Origin: Micromussa lordhowensis
Taxonomy: Eukaryota; Cnidaria; Anthozoa; Scleractinia; Lobophylliidae
NCBI GenBank assembly: GCA_964020085.1
Contig: OZ026596.1
Span: 31,974,022-32,038,021 of the forward strand
Reading direction: 5' to 3'
Length of the DNA: 64,000 nt
In this document: positions 1 through 11,770 of the stretch, in pieces
How the letters are laid out: each line of letters starts with the position of its first letter
Numbering within the stretch: the first letter of the stretch is position 1
Position numbers and translations under genes: made by a program
Notes under the pieces: generated by a model
What the model saw: the letters and a program-made list of their open reading frames with translations, nothing else
Database searches by the model: none
Told to the model about the DNA's origin: nothing

Positions 1-297
1 GTGGACCGGAATACCGCATTTCACTTCCTGGATAAGTCCGGCTTGAAACGAAACCGACAAATTAGACTGATTCGCTATATTGATTATCCTATGTATTATT
101 ACCTAGCACATGTGAACAAAGGAGTATTGCCAGCCCCTTCCTTGTCATCAAATGACACGAACGACTCCGACACAGAACTTGTGCAAAGGAAAACACAGAT
201 AGCGGAATGTGGTCCAAAATTGAAGGAAGATTCTACGAAACTGGTTTCCGAGAGCAAAGAGACTGCAAGAAACCAGCTTATACCAGCCGAACTACAG
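1..297 (+). CDS. Copy A, exon with second ligand-binding lobe (partial gene, 5' end outside window)
   Basis: This is an open exon of 99 codons running in from the left edge and ending at a donor (CTACAG|gtaatt) in phase 0. It starts with VDRNTAFHFL, which fits the part of a glutamate-receptor-like S2 lobe just before the final membrane helix. The lobe continues to about residue 40. A polar, Ser/Thr/Lys-rich linker of about 55 residues follows. The exon is assigned to a channel gene because the next two exons downstream (1537-1702 and 3586-3755) match, in order, phase and sequence, the last two exons of the pore-containing gene at 37037-49176. The S2 call rests on position in the gene and a loose motif match, not on a database search. 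Pore exons of this copy must lie to the left of the window. Confidence 0.55.
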
Positions 298-524
298 GTA
301 ATTTCGGATTTAAAACCCTGCTAATTATACTTAATCACATGTGGGAAAGAGAACTTATGGGACTGTGTATATCTCTTACCAATGAATTTTAATGGACAAT
401 AAAAAATTAAGTGTAATATAATATTAGTCGGTTACATGTTTGCTAAACCTCCGATCGAGACACCTATTGAATTTCTGTATTGCTACGTCACCGACGTCTT
501 CTAAAGGTATCGATCGATTGATCG

Positions 525-787
525 ATCAATCAGCCGGCCAGTCAATCAATCAGCCAGCCAGCCAACTAGGCATTCTGCCAATCAGTCATTCAGTCAGTCG
601 GTCAGTCCCGAAGTCAGTCAGTCAGTAGCACAAACCCATCAGTCCCGCAGTCAGTCAGTCAGTCAGTGGCACAGTCAATCAGTCAGTCAGTCAGTCAATC
701 ACTCCCACAGTCAGTCAGTCAGTCAGTCAGTCGCGCAGTCAATCCGTCAGTCAGTCAATCACTCCCACACTCAGTCAATCAGTCAGT
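525..787. repeat. TCAG-rich degenerate simple repeat
   Basis: Runs of CAGT/CAATCAGT units fill this stretch of the first visible intron of copy A, with interruptions. A second short block of the same unit follows a (TTG)n tract at 1311-1372. The open frames here are by-products of the repeat. Confidence 0.85.
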
Positions 788-1310
788 TTATGTATAAATA
801 TCAAAAATAGCCTACTACCATCTGTCTTTATTACTTTCTTCACTAAGATAACGCAGATCCATAATTATATCAAAGAGCTTGCTGCAAAACAGTCTTGTTA
901 TCTTCCAAAAGCAAAAACAAATTATGGAAAATTCAATATATAAGGTTTCAAGGCCCATCAGTATGGAACACCATTGATGAAAATAATAAATTGTATTCAT
1001 TGTCCTTGTTTAAAAAGAAAATGAAATACAACTTCATCAAAGATTATTAAATATTTGTAAATCGCTCTTCATAGATAAAAATACTGTTTTGAAATGTCTA
1101 AATTTTAGTCCACTGGATATTAGCTTACTTTTTGTGTGTGTGTTTATGTTTATCTTTTTCCTGTCCCTGACCGAAACATGTAACGTACCTTTTCTTTTAA
1201 CTGGCTGCCTGGTATTTCTAACCCCTAAGTTATTTCAAGTAGCCAGCACCCTCACTTATTTGTAAATTCTACTTAGTCAAGCGATATTACAACACTAGGG
1301 TTAAATAACG

Positions 1311-1372
1311 TTGTTGTTGTTGTTGTTGTAGCACAATCAGTCAGTCAGTCAGTCAGTCAGTCAATCAATCAG
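1311..1372. repeat. (TTG)n followed by (TCAG)n microsatellite
   Basis: About seven TTG units are followed by about ten TCAG/TCAA units. It lies in the same intron as the larger TCAG block. Confidence 0.85.
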
Positions 1373-1536
1373 CCATGTAGTTACTTCACCACACAAAATA
1401 AATTCGTAGTGCAGAGGGTGACGAGGAAGCCAAAACAGAAGCCCACAAAAGATTTGCCTATTTTTGTATGTAAATGACACCATTAGTCTTATAACTACTT
1501 ACAGCTCTTACAAGGGTATCTATTAACTCTCTTTAG

Positions 1537-1702
1537 ACCGCAGACTTGTCGGACCAGATGGAGGGGTTGTTTTCCACTGGCTCTGAAATGACTCGGTTGA
1601 TCTTGTACTGTCTTCTAGCAGTGTTTCTTGGATTGGTTGTTATCGGTACCACCTGGGAAGTCTACAGGAAGTGCAATATCACGATACCGAGATCGAGGAA
1701 AG
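1537..1702 (+). CDS. Copy A, exon with last transmembrane helix
   Basis: The exon is bounded by a pyrimidine-rich acceptor (ctctctttag) and a donor (AAAG|gtaaaa). It enters in phase 0, leaves in phase 1, and is 166 bases long. It encodes a short extracellular stretch with MEGLFSTGSEM, then a hydrophobic helix of about 22 residues (LILYCLLAVFLGLVVIGTTW), then a basic stretch. The exon at 44958-45111 has the same phases and a similar protein (MEGLFST and ILYC/VLYC then a helix then EVY..C), so the two are paralogous. In an iGluR-type fold this is the helix after the S2 lobe (M3 in GluR0, M4 in animal receptors). The phase-0 entry matches the phase-0 end of the exon at 1-297. Confidence 0.72.
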
Positions 1703-2162
1703 GTAAAATAACCCACATACCTCAAAGAAGTCACGTTGTGGTGCTCAAAAATACCACCTTTTCTGTAATTAATAGGCAATATTGAGCCGAAAATGAACAA
1801 GGAAAGCGAGGATTGCAGACAATTATGACAAATTACGGAAGATATGCTTAAAAAAAATTAAGGCTAATTTATTCAACATACATCACCCGTGACATGGCTC
1901 CTTTAAGGTGGCTCAAAACAGTTTCCAGCACTTTCCAAGACTGTTGCTATGGAAACCTATTGCGTAACGAAAATGATACTGATAAAAATGTGTGTTCACC
2001 ATACAGAGTGGTTAAAATGACCTATCAAAATACCAGTCTTGGAAACTGAGTCCTGGAAATATTGTTTTGAACCACCTTCAATATTTGCACTGCCTCAACT
2101 TTCCGTAATTCTCCGATGCGCTCGTTTGTTTATACATACCTCTTACTAATCGAGTTCGAGGG

Positions 2163-2275
2163 CCGTACTGTAAGTTACGAACCGAGTTTTTTCCCCATCG
2201 ATTTATGGCCCAAGTGCGAAGCGCGCGGACCATAAATCGAAGGGGAAAAACGAGGATCCGTAACTTACAGTACGG
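2163..2275. mobile_element. Palindromic element (MITE-like)
   Basis: Near-perfect hairpin. CCGTACTGTAAGTTACG on the left is mirrored by CGTAACTTACAGTACGG on the right, and the arms continue inward to a loop near AAGTGCGAAGCGCGCG. Intronic to copy A. Confidence 0.75.
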
Positions 2276-2410
2276 ACTGAGAAAACGAGGTTAGTTAGGT
2301 ATTTATTTTATCTCTACTGTGTGTCTGACGGGTTCGGGAACGATTTCTATTCACGCGGAACGGCTTCAAATTTATGACGCACCTCGAAAGCAAAACGAGT
2401 CAATTTAAAA

Positions 2411-2817
2411 GGCGGGGGTACACGTGAAGGCTGTTGTGAGGTCGCTTAACACTGCCTTTCTGCCAATATCTCGGTCACTTTTCAAGCGACACTAAATCTC
2501 TCTGCTCATCTCATTAACCACGGTTTGGCGGTTTTGTGTAAATTTTTGGGTGATTTTTGGGCGTTTTTGGAAAGAGATATTTTTTCTCAAAGGATAGGTT
2601 AAATTGAGGAAAATATGAAATGTTGAAGATTTGGTGGATTTGGAAAATTGCAATTGAAAGTGAAGAATTAGTAGACGGATACCAAACAGTCTCCTAGCAA
2701 CCTGGGGCTCTCTTTTGCGGGGTCAACTGTCTGGTAGTGTTTCCAACCCATCTTAATCCTAACAATTTCCTTTTTATATCACTTCAAATTTCACGCCTAT
2801 TCATGTTTACCCCCGCC
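2411..2817. mobile_element. MITE with GGCGGGGGTA termini, TTAA target
   Basis: The left end is GGCGGGGGTACAC. The right end is GTTTACCCCCGCC, followed by TTAA; the left flank is a slightly mutated TTTAAAA. A second copy with the same termini and alignable interior (shared runs such as AACCTGGGG and GTAAATTTTTGGG) is at 50282-50670, flanked on both sides by intact TTAA. A TTAA duplication with a G/C-rich terminal repeat points to piggyBac- or Kolobok-type mobilisation. It lies in the last intron of copy A. Confidence 0.75.
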
Positions 2818-2983
2818 TTAATACACAATTTCAGAAGTAAAAGAAAAGTTAAGAACGCTTGGCGATAAATCAAGAAACATTTTGGCAACAAAAGCAGCTT
2901 CAAATTTTAGCGGGCCGTACAGTAGAATACGGCCCGCTAAATTGACCAATCACCGCGCGCGTACTAACTGAGAGATATAATAA

Positions 2984-2989
<6 letters not shown>

Positions 2990-3031
<42 letters not shown>

Positions 3032-3086
3032 TTGAGGTCAGGACGTACGGACCGAGCGCAGCGAGGTCCGTGCTTCCTGACCGAGA

Positions 3087-3128
<42 letters not shown>
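2990..3128. mobile_element. Palindromic element
   Basis: The arms begin TTATTGACTGAGTGGGAGGG and end in the exact reverse complement. The stem is about 60 bases per arm, with a small loop at ACCGAGCGCAGCGAGG. It is in the last intron of copy A. Confidence 0.8.
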
Positions 3129-3585
3129 CATTTTATCATATGACCATTTTTTTTTTTCATTTTCATTCTTTGGTGGAACGAGGCCGCGCGCGGCAGCATT
3201 GCTTCGTTTCGAGAGTGGTGACTTTCTTTCTGTTGCTTCGCTGTGAGTAGGTAATTGCAGCATTTCGGCGTCCGAAAGGGTAGCGGGATAATAGAACTCA
3301 CTGTCGGAATGTTCGCTTTCAGTCGTTTTCAATGAAACACTTTTTAGCAACAAAATTGTTTCGCATTGTTTTTGCCGGGGCCGTACGCATTTCTAGTAGG
3401 GCCGTACGCGTTTTTCCGGCCCTATCACTTTGACGCGTACGGCCCTCATACGGGACCATTTTTCTTATGGTTTTCCAAGGAAATTGCTCGCGGGGCCGTA
3501 CGGTTCATGTGATAAATTCATTTATTCAATAATCCAAATAACTCAATAACTAAGGCCCAGAATGTTCTCGTAATCGGTCTTGCAG

Positions 3586-3755
3586 ATATACACCAGCGTC
3601 CAGGAGAGCCTGAGAACAACTGTGACACGACTCCCTTTAACAGAAAGTTGTACGTGGTACATGAGTTACTAAATTTGGAGGAAAGACTCAAAGACTTAAC
3701 AACTGATCTACAAAATTTGAAAGAAGAATTTGCCAAGACTATTGCTAATCAGTAG
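3586..3755 (+). CDS. Copy A, terminal exon: cytoplasmic coiled-coil tail
   Basis: After the acceptor tcttgcag the exon reads in phase 1 and ends at TAG (3753-3755). It encodes about 57 residues: a polar stretch, then heptad-like sequence with LLNLEERLKDL and LQNLKEEF. The copy B terminal exon (48983-49176) has the same phase and the shared core LEERLK, so both channels end in a short helical tail. A C-terminal coiled coil in a channel often helps subunits assemble; here that role is inference. A polyadenylation signal follows at 3967-3972, which supports this as the gene's 3' end. Confidence 0.72.
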
Positions 3756-3966
3756 CTTGTTTATATGAATGATGCTATCACACCATAAATAGACGAGAAA
3801 GTCGAAAAAAATGCCACTAAATACAGATGTGCTTGGAAGCCTGCAGTGATGTCAACACTTTTCTCGATCTCTTATTCCTGTGCTATTAAAATAATGTTTC
3901 GTTTTAAGTTGTATATAATGCCATAAGTAACAATTCTTAAAAAGTTTATGTATAAAATATATTGAA

Positions 3967-3972
3967 AATAAA
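3967..3972 (+). terminator. Polyadenylation signal of copy A
   Basis: AATAAA lies about 210 bases after the TAG of the terminal exon, a usual distance for a short 3' UTR. Confidence 0.55.
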
Positions 3973-3989
3973 ACGCCATTTCGCATTCT

Positions 3990-6055
3990 ATTGTAGTTTA
4001 TATATTTTTTTGAGGGGGGAGGGGGGCGGGGGTGTGGCGCGGGAGGTCGTGCAAAACGTCTTATCTTGTAAGGAATACTTTCAACAATTCCCCGTAAATT
4101 GATAGCAGTGACACCAAGTTCGTTTCCTATTCGCCTCCTTTCCATTCAAGCAAGTTTAATTCTTGGTTACATCATCGCTGCCTCGTTGGTGGTCTTTAAT
4201 AAAAGATTTCTCTTGAATAATAATCTTCACTTGTCTGTACTAGAAAAATAGCCGCTAGGCTTCTGTCATTTAATTTACACTGTGATTCCTGAGTTTGTCA
4301 TGTCAAACCTACTTGGCACATATATCAGCACAGATATAATCACCATTATTAAAAACTGGGTCATTGTATAATGCAATTCAAGGAATTTGATTAGCTTAGT
4401 GGCCATGGTATATGAGATGATTATAGCCAACTCGGCGCTACGCTCCTCGTTAGCTATCTACCATCTCATATCCAACGGGCGCTTGTGGAATAATTGTTAA
4501 TTATCTATCTCTATGTCATTCATCAAAATCGTCGCCGTACCACATTTGCGGCTCCTGTCCAAAAGACAGAAGCAACAGTGTTGAGATCATGAAATCTGGG
4601 AAGAAGACGTTTTCCTGCCAAAACATCCTGGAGCAGTGCTCAGCTTGCGCCAAGGGGTATAATAACATTAGTTTTAAAATATTCTAACAGTTCTTAGATG
4701 TTCTTAAATTTCGGGCAGATTAAATGAAAAATAGAGTGGTTTACAGTGTGTTATTCACTTGTCGTACTTCTATCTGAACCTTTTCACACACACTGGTTTC
4801 AACTGGATATTCGGTCCACAAATCAGAGGCAAACGGAAAGAACGCGCGAGAGGAAAATGGCCACGCGCGCAAATGCGCCCTAGCACGGCCATGCTTCACC
4901 TCGCGCGTTCTTTCGCATTACACTCAACGGGGGCTGTTAGTGGTCTATTTTGGTGTCAGAAGCAAGATTTTTGCGATGTTGACACTGGGCTGGTCTCAAG
5001 TGGTACGGTTCGAGAGTGCTTCGTCAATTTTAGAACTGTGCAATGCCTGATTTCATACCGTGAAGGACTAGGTATGAGTCTGTAAATTATGGGATTAGTA
5101 CTCGCTCGCACTGCTCAGGGAGAAGCAGACCGATCTGGCGTGGGCCGACACTCATAAAAGAAACAGTCCCGCAGACTGCAGACCAGGGGTGCGTTTCTAA
5201 GAAATTCTTTTCTTCATGTATGACTTTAGACTTTCGCAAAAAAATAGCCGGGGTAATCCATTTTCACGCGCCAAAAAAAGAAATAGAAAAATTCTTTTCG
5301 GAAGCCTCGGAAGATTTTCAATTTCCTGCATTTTCAGAAACACGAGAAACTGTTTCGGTAGCTTTCTGGTTCACTTCGGACCCGAGCAGTTTTCCGGATT
5401 TTTGAGAAACACACACCTGGCGCGATCAGCTCAGTTTTTGTAGGTAATTTCTCGCTACAATGTTTGTTTTAGCAAAAACTGCATCTTGTAAGCGAAGATC
5501 CAGTAACGCTGTCACACTATTTCTTTACTGTTATTTTTTAACTATATTTTTTTAAACAAATCTGATTAACCAAAGCTGTGAGAAATTATTCTGTTGCTGA
5601 ACGAAAACGAGTCCTGGGAGACAGCTTTCCACATGGAAATAAGTTAGATCAAGTTGCAGGACAATGCGCAACTAAAACTCATTTCTATATCAAAAGTTAT
5701 GGAACTGGCTCGCTGAGAAACAATGGTAAAAACTGGTCAATAGACCATTTCACGATTGACTTGTATTATTTGCATTACAGTGTTATTCAACGTGGTTGCG
5801 AGGTAATTTCGGGCAGAAGGTATATAACTGCCAAAAGTTAGCGCACATATTTTTTGGATTGTAATGCAAATGAGGAAAGTTAACCGTGAAAAGGGCGATT
5901 GAAAAACCTACTCGGGAACCTCGCCTTGTATCTCTCACGTGCAAATCTTGAGGTATGCGTTTTTCTCGATCAGGGAGCTTATTTGCATTTTATTCTTTCA
6001 TTCCTCGTGGTCGGGAAGGTTTTAACGCTTGTAGTGAAAGAGAAAGCCTTAACAA
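3990..6055. other. Gene-free stretch with small palindromes
   Basis: No convincing coding sequence. A hairpin at about 4410-4480 pairs TATGAGATG with CATCTCATA. Another lies at about 4837-4917 (GAACGCGCGAG against CTCGCGCGTTC). The open frame at about 5216-5443 has no splice context or recognisable product. Confidence 0.6.
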
Positions 6056-6162
6056 ATGGAGGACAACGCCATGAAGGCCGGCGATACCGTGGACGACATA
6101 AGGGGAGTCGTGGAGTATGAATCACTACCCAGTTTATCTCGCTTCGGAGGCTGTAGTCAAAG
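6056..6162 (+). CDS. Candidate first coding exon of a small gene
   Basis: An ATG at 6056 opens 35 codons with coding-like composition (MEDNAMKAGDTVDDI...). The exon ends at a strong donor (CAAAG|gtaagg) in phase 2. Two exon-like segments follow at 7106-7178 and 10953-11058, then a possible last exon and polyadenylation signals near 11922-11945. The phases of these pieces do not join directly, so at least two linking exons remain unidentified. One possible link is 6661-6723, which reads in frame from this exon and ends CAG|gtgaag. I do not recognise the protein. Confidence 0.4.
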
Positions 6163-7105
6163 GTAAGGACAGTTGCGAGTTTTGCATGTACTAGCGTTAC
6201 ACACTTCCAAGCAGTTCCGACAAAACAAAACGAGCAGTTTCGACAAGATATTTCCAATTTTTAGTGGTTTTGAAAACAGATTCTCTTGCCCGAAGAACCA
6301 GTACTGAAAAAAATGTTCTATACGATAATTACTCATCCCATTGCTACTCTCCATTTTAGGTGAAGTGCCATTTAAATGAAACATTGCTGGAACCACCAAG
6401 GCATGATGGGAACTAACCGTCCATAGAGGTTTAGTACGCGAAGGTATGTTTTACGATGAATCTTAATAAAATAAAAATAGTTCCACAGTGTGTACATGTG
6501 GCTACCGTAACAAAGGGACTGCGATAAGAAGTTGTTCGCTTTTGGAAACTTAAAAGCTAGATAAACGTATGATCAAGCTATCGAATTATCATTTCATTTC
6601 TTTCCTAGTAAATTCTTTTTTATTAAACATTTCTCGATGGCAAATACCGAAGAATGCCAGGGATAACTTGCCTTTCTACCGGAGAGTACTTGCTTATTTC
6701 GGAATTGCTCTTATCAATTCCAGGTGAAGCAAAAAAAAAAATAAATAAAAACTTCATGAAATAAAAATCTAGAAAAATAGGTCTACAATGTGTACACAAG
6801 GCTAGTGCTACCATGGTGATACAACGAACTATTATAACAGATGGCAATTTTTTTTATTCATAAACAAAATGTTGTGCCTGTGTATGGAACAAAATAAGAC
6901 TGTCGCTGAGATACAAACTAAAATTATATAGATACTGTTCTCACAGAATATAAGACGTTCTATCGTGATTGAAACCGATTTAACTTTTCAAAGATTCTTC
7001 AAAAACACCCGCTTTGTTGAGGTGCGATTGCAAGGCTCAGACTGTAGTGAAGTAGATCTTGCAAGGATAAGATTGTTAATTCCGACCCTTGCATTTTAGT
7101 TTCAG

Positions 7106-7178
7106 TTGAAGCACCCTCGAAAAAACATTTTGATACGGACATTGCAAGAGGAAATCACAAGTAAAGAGTCGAGTGGAG
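7106..7178 (+). CDS. Candidate internal exon
   Basis: The segment between acceptor tttcag and donor GGAG|gtaagc is open only in phase 0. It encodes 24 residues with LIRTLQEEITSKESSG, probably helical. It leaves in phase 1. It is assigned to the candidate gene starting at 6056 by order and strand only. Confidence 0.38.
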
Positions 7179-9371
7179 GTAAGCTTTTAAAGACCTTGTT
7201 TAACTCACAGCAACAAGACGAAATTAAGATGTTGATCTTTTTATTTGGGAATAATTATGTCAAAAAAACTACGTTGATTTCCCATGGCAGTAGAAATTCC
7301 TCGGGGAAGGAAACATTTTAAATGTAAACCGACTTCTACTAATTTAAAATCGTTGATCTTGAATTGACCAAACTTTGTGTAATTTCCTAAAATTTATCAA
7401 GAAACATTTAATTTACAACTTGGCAACTTTTGATTGCGTGACTTGATGTTTCTGTAAAAACCATGTTTTGAAGGGCTCCTACACCCAAAATTTGGAGGTT
7501 TGCTTTAAACATGATTTAATTGATTTTATACCAATATCGCCTGAGATTTAGCGATCGTGTTTTATTTTCGATCTTTTTAGAATCTACATGTATTTTTTAA
7601 AAATTTCTGATGTGATAAAAAATTATTTCTCAGCAATGGCGTATTTTAGAACCATATAGGAAAATCCTTGTTTACAATATTTACCTCATTAGCATAAGGA
7701 ATTCAGTTTTTGATGGAGTTACAATTAAATCAGTTCTGAATATTGAAAGGTCATTGTACAATTAACTCTGCCAGTGAATATGAGCCTGATGTATTGAATA
7801 CTTTTTGTGCAACACGGGTTTAAAAACTCCAAATTTAAAAAAGAATGCATGAGCTCATTAGCGCTTCTGCCACCCAGAAATTTGGCAGTTTTTGAAAGAC
7901 AATTTCTTCCTGAATATTACACCCAAAGAGCTAAAAAGTTCACCATGTACTAAGTTTCGCTAGCTCGTTAGAGGCCTGAAGTCAATTCATATCTAACATG
8001 TTGCCTTCTGTGCGCAAAGCCGCATGCAAATGAGCAAAAATGTAAACAAAGACGTCAGCATGAATCCGCCTATACCTTTCCATATAACTGCGCTTAACAT
8101 TGTCACGGATACCTTGTGTGACACAACAAATTCGACGACAAAATAAATTTAAACCTTTGCTGAGTGATTTTCAATAATTTTGAGATCTTATTACGAATGA
8201 GGGCTTAAACTTTCAGGAAAACGAATATTTTTTCACGAATAACGACTGCCTGCTTGTATACAATTGTTTCTCAAGGTACTTTTGTCCCACGTCTTGCTGA
8301 ATCTACAATAGAATAAGTCAGTTTTGTGTGATCTGCTCTAATCGTCATTTTCTAGTTCAAATTGTGTACGTCCACATTTTTAAAACGGGAATAACTTGCT
8401 AAGAAAAATTTGCCAACACCGCGATGTAATATCGGTACCGGATAGTCAATGTCATTGTCCCATTCCTGACAAATTCTCTGCGAAACAAACAAAATTCATG
8501 GAATTACCGTTTTATCCAACAAAGGAGTAACGCCCTAACATGAACACTGACAATTTGTAAACAATTAAGAATATCATTTTGTTTTTATTTTTCAAATTAG
8601 TGAGAAAAAGAAAAATTAGCGCGAATCGTCAATACGAATATTCTCCAAAATTCTTTTCACGGCGTTTAAACTATCATTTGGGTAAATAACTTTATTTGTC
8701 CCCCACTCTTTGTAACGGTCAAGCAAAAGTGAAATTTGAAAGGTTTTTTTTTATAAAATGTTTTGTTGATTTTTATCACAATTATTCATGCAAGGAATTT
8801 ACCACGTGGCGAGGTCCTAACCATTTCAATGGTATGATCGGAATGTAAACAAGAACGGAATTGACGATCGACTGACTTTTCTGTTCAATTTTTTTTTTCG
8901 ATACCAAATGGAATGTTTAATTTTTGGCAAAACCGAAAAATCAAAACGCATGAGTTATTTTTTTTTAAATTAAGACATTATTTGCAGCGCTTGTCGGCTG
9001 ATCAGCGTACGATGGGATCATTCCTTGGAACATGAACTGAAATTTTCTTTCAGATGTTAATTTGGATCGTGTTTATTCGTGCACTTCTGAAACGCACGAA
9101 AAATAAGCAATTGAATTTTAGTGTGCTAGTATTTATTTTAAATCCGAGAGGTCTCCAGATGATTTTATTCTTATAATGCTGTGGTTTATATCTGATTTAT
9201 CGGTTCCGTAGATTAGTGGTTTTTGTCATTTTTCATCTGAGTCCAGTTATCCGTATGTGAATTTCCCATGCCAAAACATGCGATGTACTCTTGAGAATTG
9301 CTCCTTTTTCTACTAAACGTATGATAAATTCAAATACACTTGTTAAAATTTGAAAACGAAACGATTAGAAT
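7179..9371. other. AT-rich stretch, no gene recognised
   Basis: There is no splice-bounded open frame that I trust. A segment near 7770-7930 loosely resembles 33830-33970 (shared runs around GTATT(G/A)AATAC and AATATTACACCCA), suggesting a very old dispersed repeat. Confidence 0.5.
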
Positions 9372-9626
9372 AGTAATAGTAATTGGACCAAGTGGAGTAC
9401 AATAGGCCATTTCCGAATTACCTTTAGCCTCTTTCTCAAAGCGAGTCTTGGTGCTCATCCTTTCATATGAAAATGAGATTTCATTCACATGCAAATTAAA
9501 CTCATTTTCATATGAATGGTTGTGCACCAGGCCTCGCTTTGAAAGAGAGGCTTTAGGTAACTCGGAAATGATCTATTCAAAGAGTAATCGCGCGAGCAAT
9601 TTCAAAATCAGAAGAACGTGAAGCGA

Positions 9627-9660
<34 letters not shown>

Positions 9661-9676
9661 ACGAGGTCCAATTACT
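9372..9676. mobile_element. Nested inverted-repeat elements
   Basis: The outer arms are AGTAATTGGACCAAGTGGAG and its mirror near 9652-9676. Inside, starting at AATAGGCCATTTCCGAATTA (9411) and ending near 9578, is a second palindrome. It has ATGAAAATGAG/CTCATTTTCAT in the stem and is related to the element at 28926-29095. The inner element appears to have landed in the outer one. Confidence 0.65.
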
Positions 9677-10442
9677 AATTTATCGTATCTATAAGAAAAT
9701 TCTGAATGAAGATGTCTTCGGAGAACTTCTCAATTTTGAGCCAAAACGTCGGTAGCCCTTTTCATAAGTTTTCAAAACTGTAGGAATCATTGCGATGGAA
9801 GCCATTAAAGCACCCGTAATGGACGTGCAAATCACCTGGGCCTAAGCAATAGAGCACTTTTTTGGATTTTACATAGCCTCATCTAAACAATAAGGAAGAT
9901 TGGGAGAAATCGAGATAGCTGTGCAAACACACACACACACACCTATCGACCAATGAGAGCGCGGAAAGTGGCTCGGTTATTTCAAAGATCCAATTGCAAA
10001 ACGTTCAAATTAGTTACCTGTAATTGAACACCCACGTGTTCGCCCGACGATTACGTGACAAATAGGCGCGCGGAGAACCAATCACGATCGAGAATTTTGT
10101 TATAACTTCAGTTACATTGATTACATGATGAGATTGCTAAGGAAATGTTTATCGTATTACTTGCTTTTTAACGAAAATCCTAATGAAAAGGCAATCTTCA
10201 TTTTTCTAAACGTGCTATGTCTGTTGAAAGAACAACGTTATTGGGGTGATGTAGCAGCTCTCCTAAGGTCTCACATGATTGGCTTGCTACCCCTTGAGAG
10301 TACAATAGAACAAACAACAGAAACAATGCCCCTATCCCTAACACAATAGCAGCTGCTACAATGATAAAACAAAAGCAGCTTTGGACAGCAGCTACACTAC
10401 TGCGTTATTAGGGCCAAGGATAATTATGTCCCTTAATTTATG

Positions 10443-10700
10443 TGCACAATCCACCGTAGGAAAAAAGATGGCGGCAGTACATTTTACCACAATACCTTGC
10501 GAACCTAACACAGCGTATAAGACAAAAGGAAAGCCAAATTTTTACAATATTTGTCCCTGTACTAAGGACATTGTGTATCGTAGGTTTGAAGATTTTATAA
10601 CCCTTCTGTACCTTTTTATGAACGTTGTTTAAGTTTTCGTGCGCTAAGAACTGTGGATAAATGTACCAGTCGCCATCTTTTTTCCTACGGACGATTGTGC
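10443..10700. mobile_element. Terminal-inverted-repeat element
   Basis: The left arm, GCACAATCCACCGTAGG then AAAAAAGATGGCG, is mirrored at the right by CGCCATCTTTTTTCC then TACGGACGATTGTGC. The interior has no coding capacity. Confidence 0.7.
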
Positions 10701-10952
10701 GAGCCCTTGGATTGATCAACATCCATTTTCTTCTTGAAACAACAAGGCAATTTCAAGCGCAAAGGTCAGGAGACCAAGGATACTACCTTGTCTAAAAATA
10801 GATGTACCAGACTCATTCTCGTGACTGTCCTGCGATGAAGGCAATTTTTTCAATTTCCGGGAAACACTTTCCACGAAAAGCACATGCTGTATTATACTGT
10901 GGATAGCCTTGGAAAGTTTCCGTATTTTAAATGTACATTTTTTCTCTTGCAG

Positions 10953-11058
10953 TGTCTTCAACAAAGCTTACTGAGTGATGTGGATCACAATCCAGGAGAC
11001 AGACTCAGAGGAGAAGAGTTTTTAAAGAAATCACGAATACAAGACGAGATAGTTACAG
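10953..11058 (+). CDS. Candidate internal exon
   Basis: A strong acceptor (tttttctcttgcag) and a donor (TACAG|gttaat) bound 106 bases that are open in phase 0 only. They encode 35 residues including CLQQSLLSDVDHNPGDRL and a charged run. It leaves in phase 1. A possible last exon at 11751-11770 continues in frame. No domain is recognised. Confidence 0.42.
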
Positions 11059-11446
11059 GTTAATGTATTCAATATAGTTTTTTTTCGATCACCAGTACGA
11101 ATCTTTGAAATGTGACATCAAGAATTGATTTTGCGATCTTTCACAAACCTGGCGAGAATCAACTACTAAGGAAAGAAATGGAATTGTTAGAGACAAAAGA
11201 ATTCTTTACAAATAACCTAGCATCCAATTATCTGACAGATTCAATTTTTGTTGTTTGTTCAATCCGTTGTTTATTAAAAGGCTAACATAATCATGTTGGA
11301 CTGAAATACACTTTCCAAAGATCAATCTCGCAGTTAGAATTGTGAACTTACTACTTTGAAGCTCATAATAATTAACAAAACTCGTGCAAAATTCTCTAGC
11401 TAAATAGCTTGCGAAATTTTTTCGGTGTTGTCACAAAGCAAATTAT

Positions 11447-11527
11447 TGCTGCCACAAAATAATGCAACGGAACATGCAATCAAAACATGTGATAACATGC
11501 TCTGTTGCGTTATTTTGTAGCGGCAGT
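11447..11527. mobile_element. Short palindromic element
   Basis: GCTGCCACAAAATAATGCAAC is mirrored, with a few mismatches, by GTTGCGTTATTTTGTAGCGGC. About 80 bases in all. Confidence 0.6.
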
Positions 11528-11750
11528 ACTTTTCGTTCTGTGGCTATTTTAGTTTTCATTTTACGACACATTGACAAAATTTAAAATCTTGACGTTTTAA
11601 GGTTAACCTTGCAACTGAATTGTTTGTTTCGTCAAATTATATCTTTTAAGAGAAATTAAGATATTTAAATACTCGTTGCAACCAGAAAGTATTAATCAAG
11701 CCAAAATTGTTTTCCAACTTTTTAGTAGTATTGTTTCTATTTACAACCAG

Positions 11751-11770
11751 TCTCTGCACTTAGCTTGTGA
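11751..11770 (+). CDS. Possible terminal coding exon
   Basis: After the acceptor ctatttacaaccag, the phase-1 frame carried from 10953-11058 adds six codons and meets TGA at 11768-11770. AATAAA motifs at 11922-11927 and 11940-11945 would then mark the mRNA end. The exon is so short that this rests mainly on splice signals. Confidence 0.3.

Noticed and set aside
525..787. CRISPR-like direct repeats
   Set aside because: Units of four to eight bases without spacers; a simple repeat in a eukaryotic intron.
10125..10632. Two + strand frames of 74 and 83 codons
   Set aside because: The second lies inside an inverted-repeat element; the first has no splice context or known motif.
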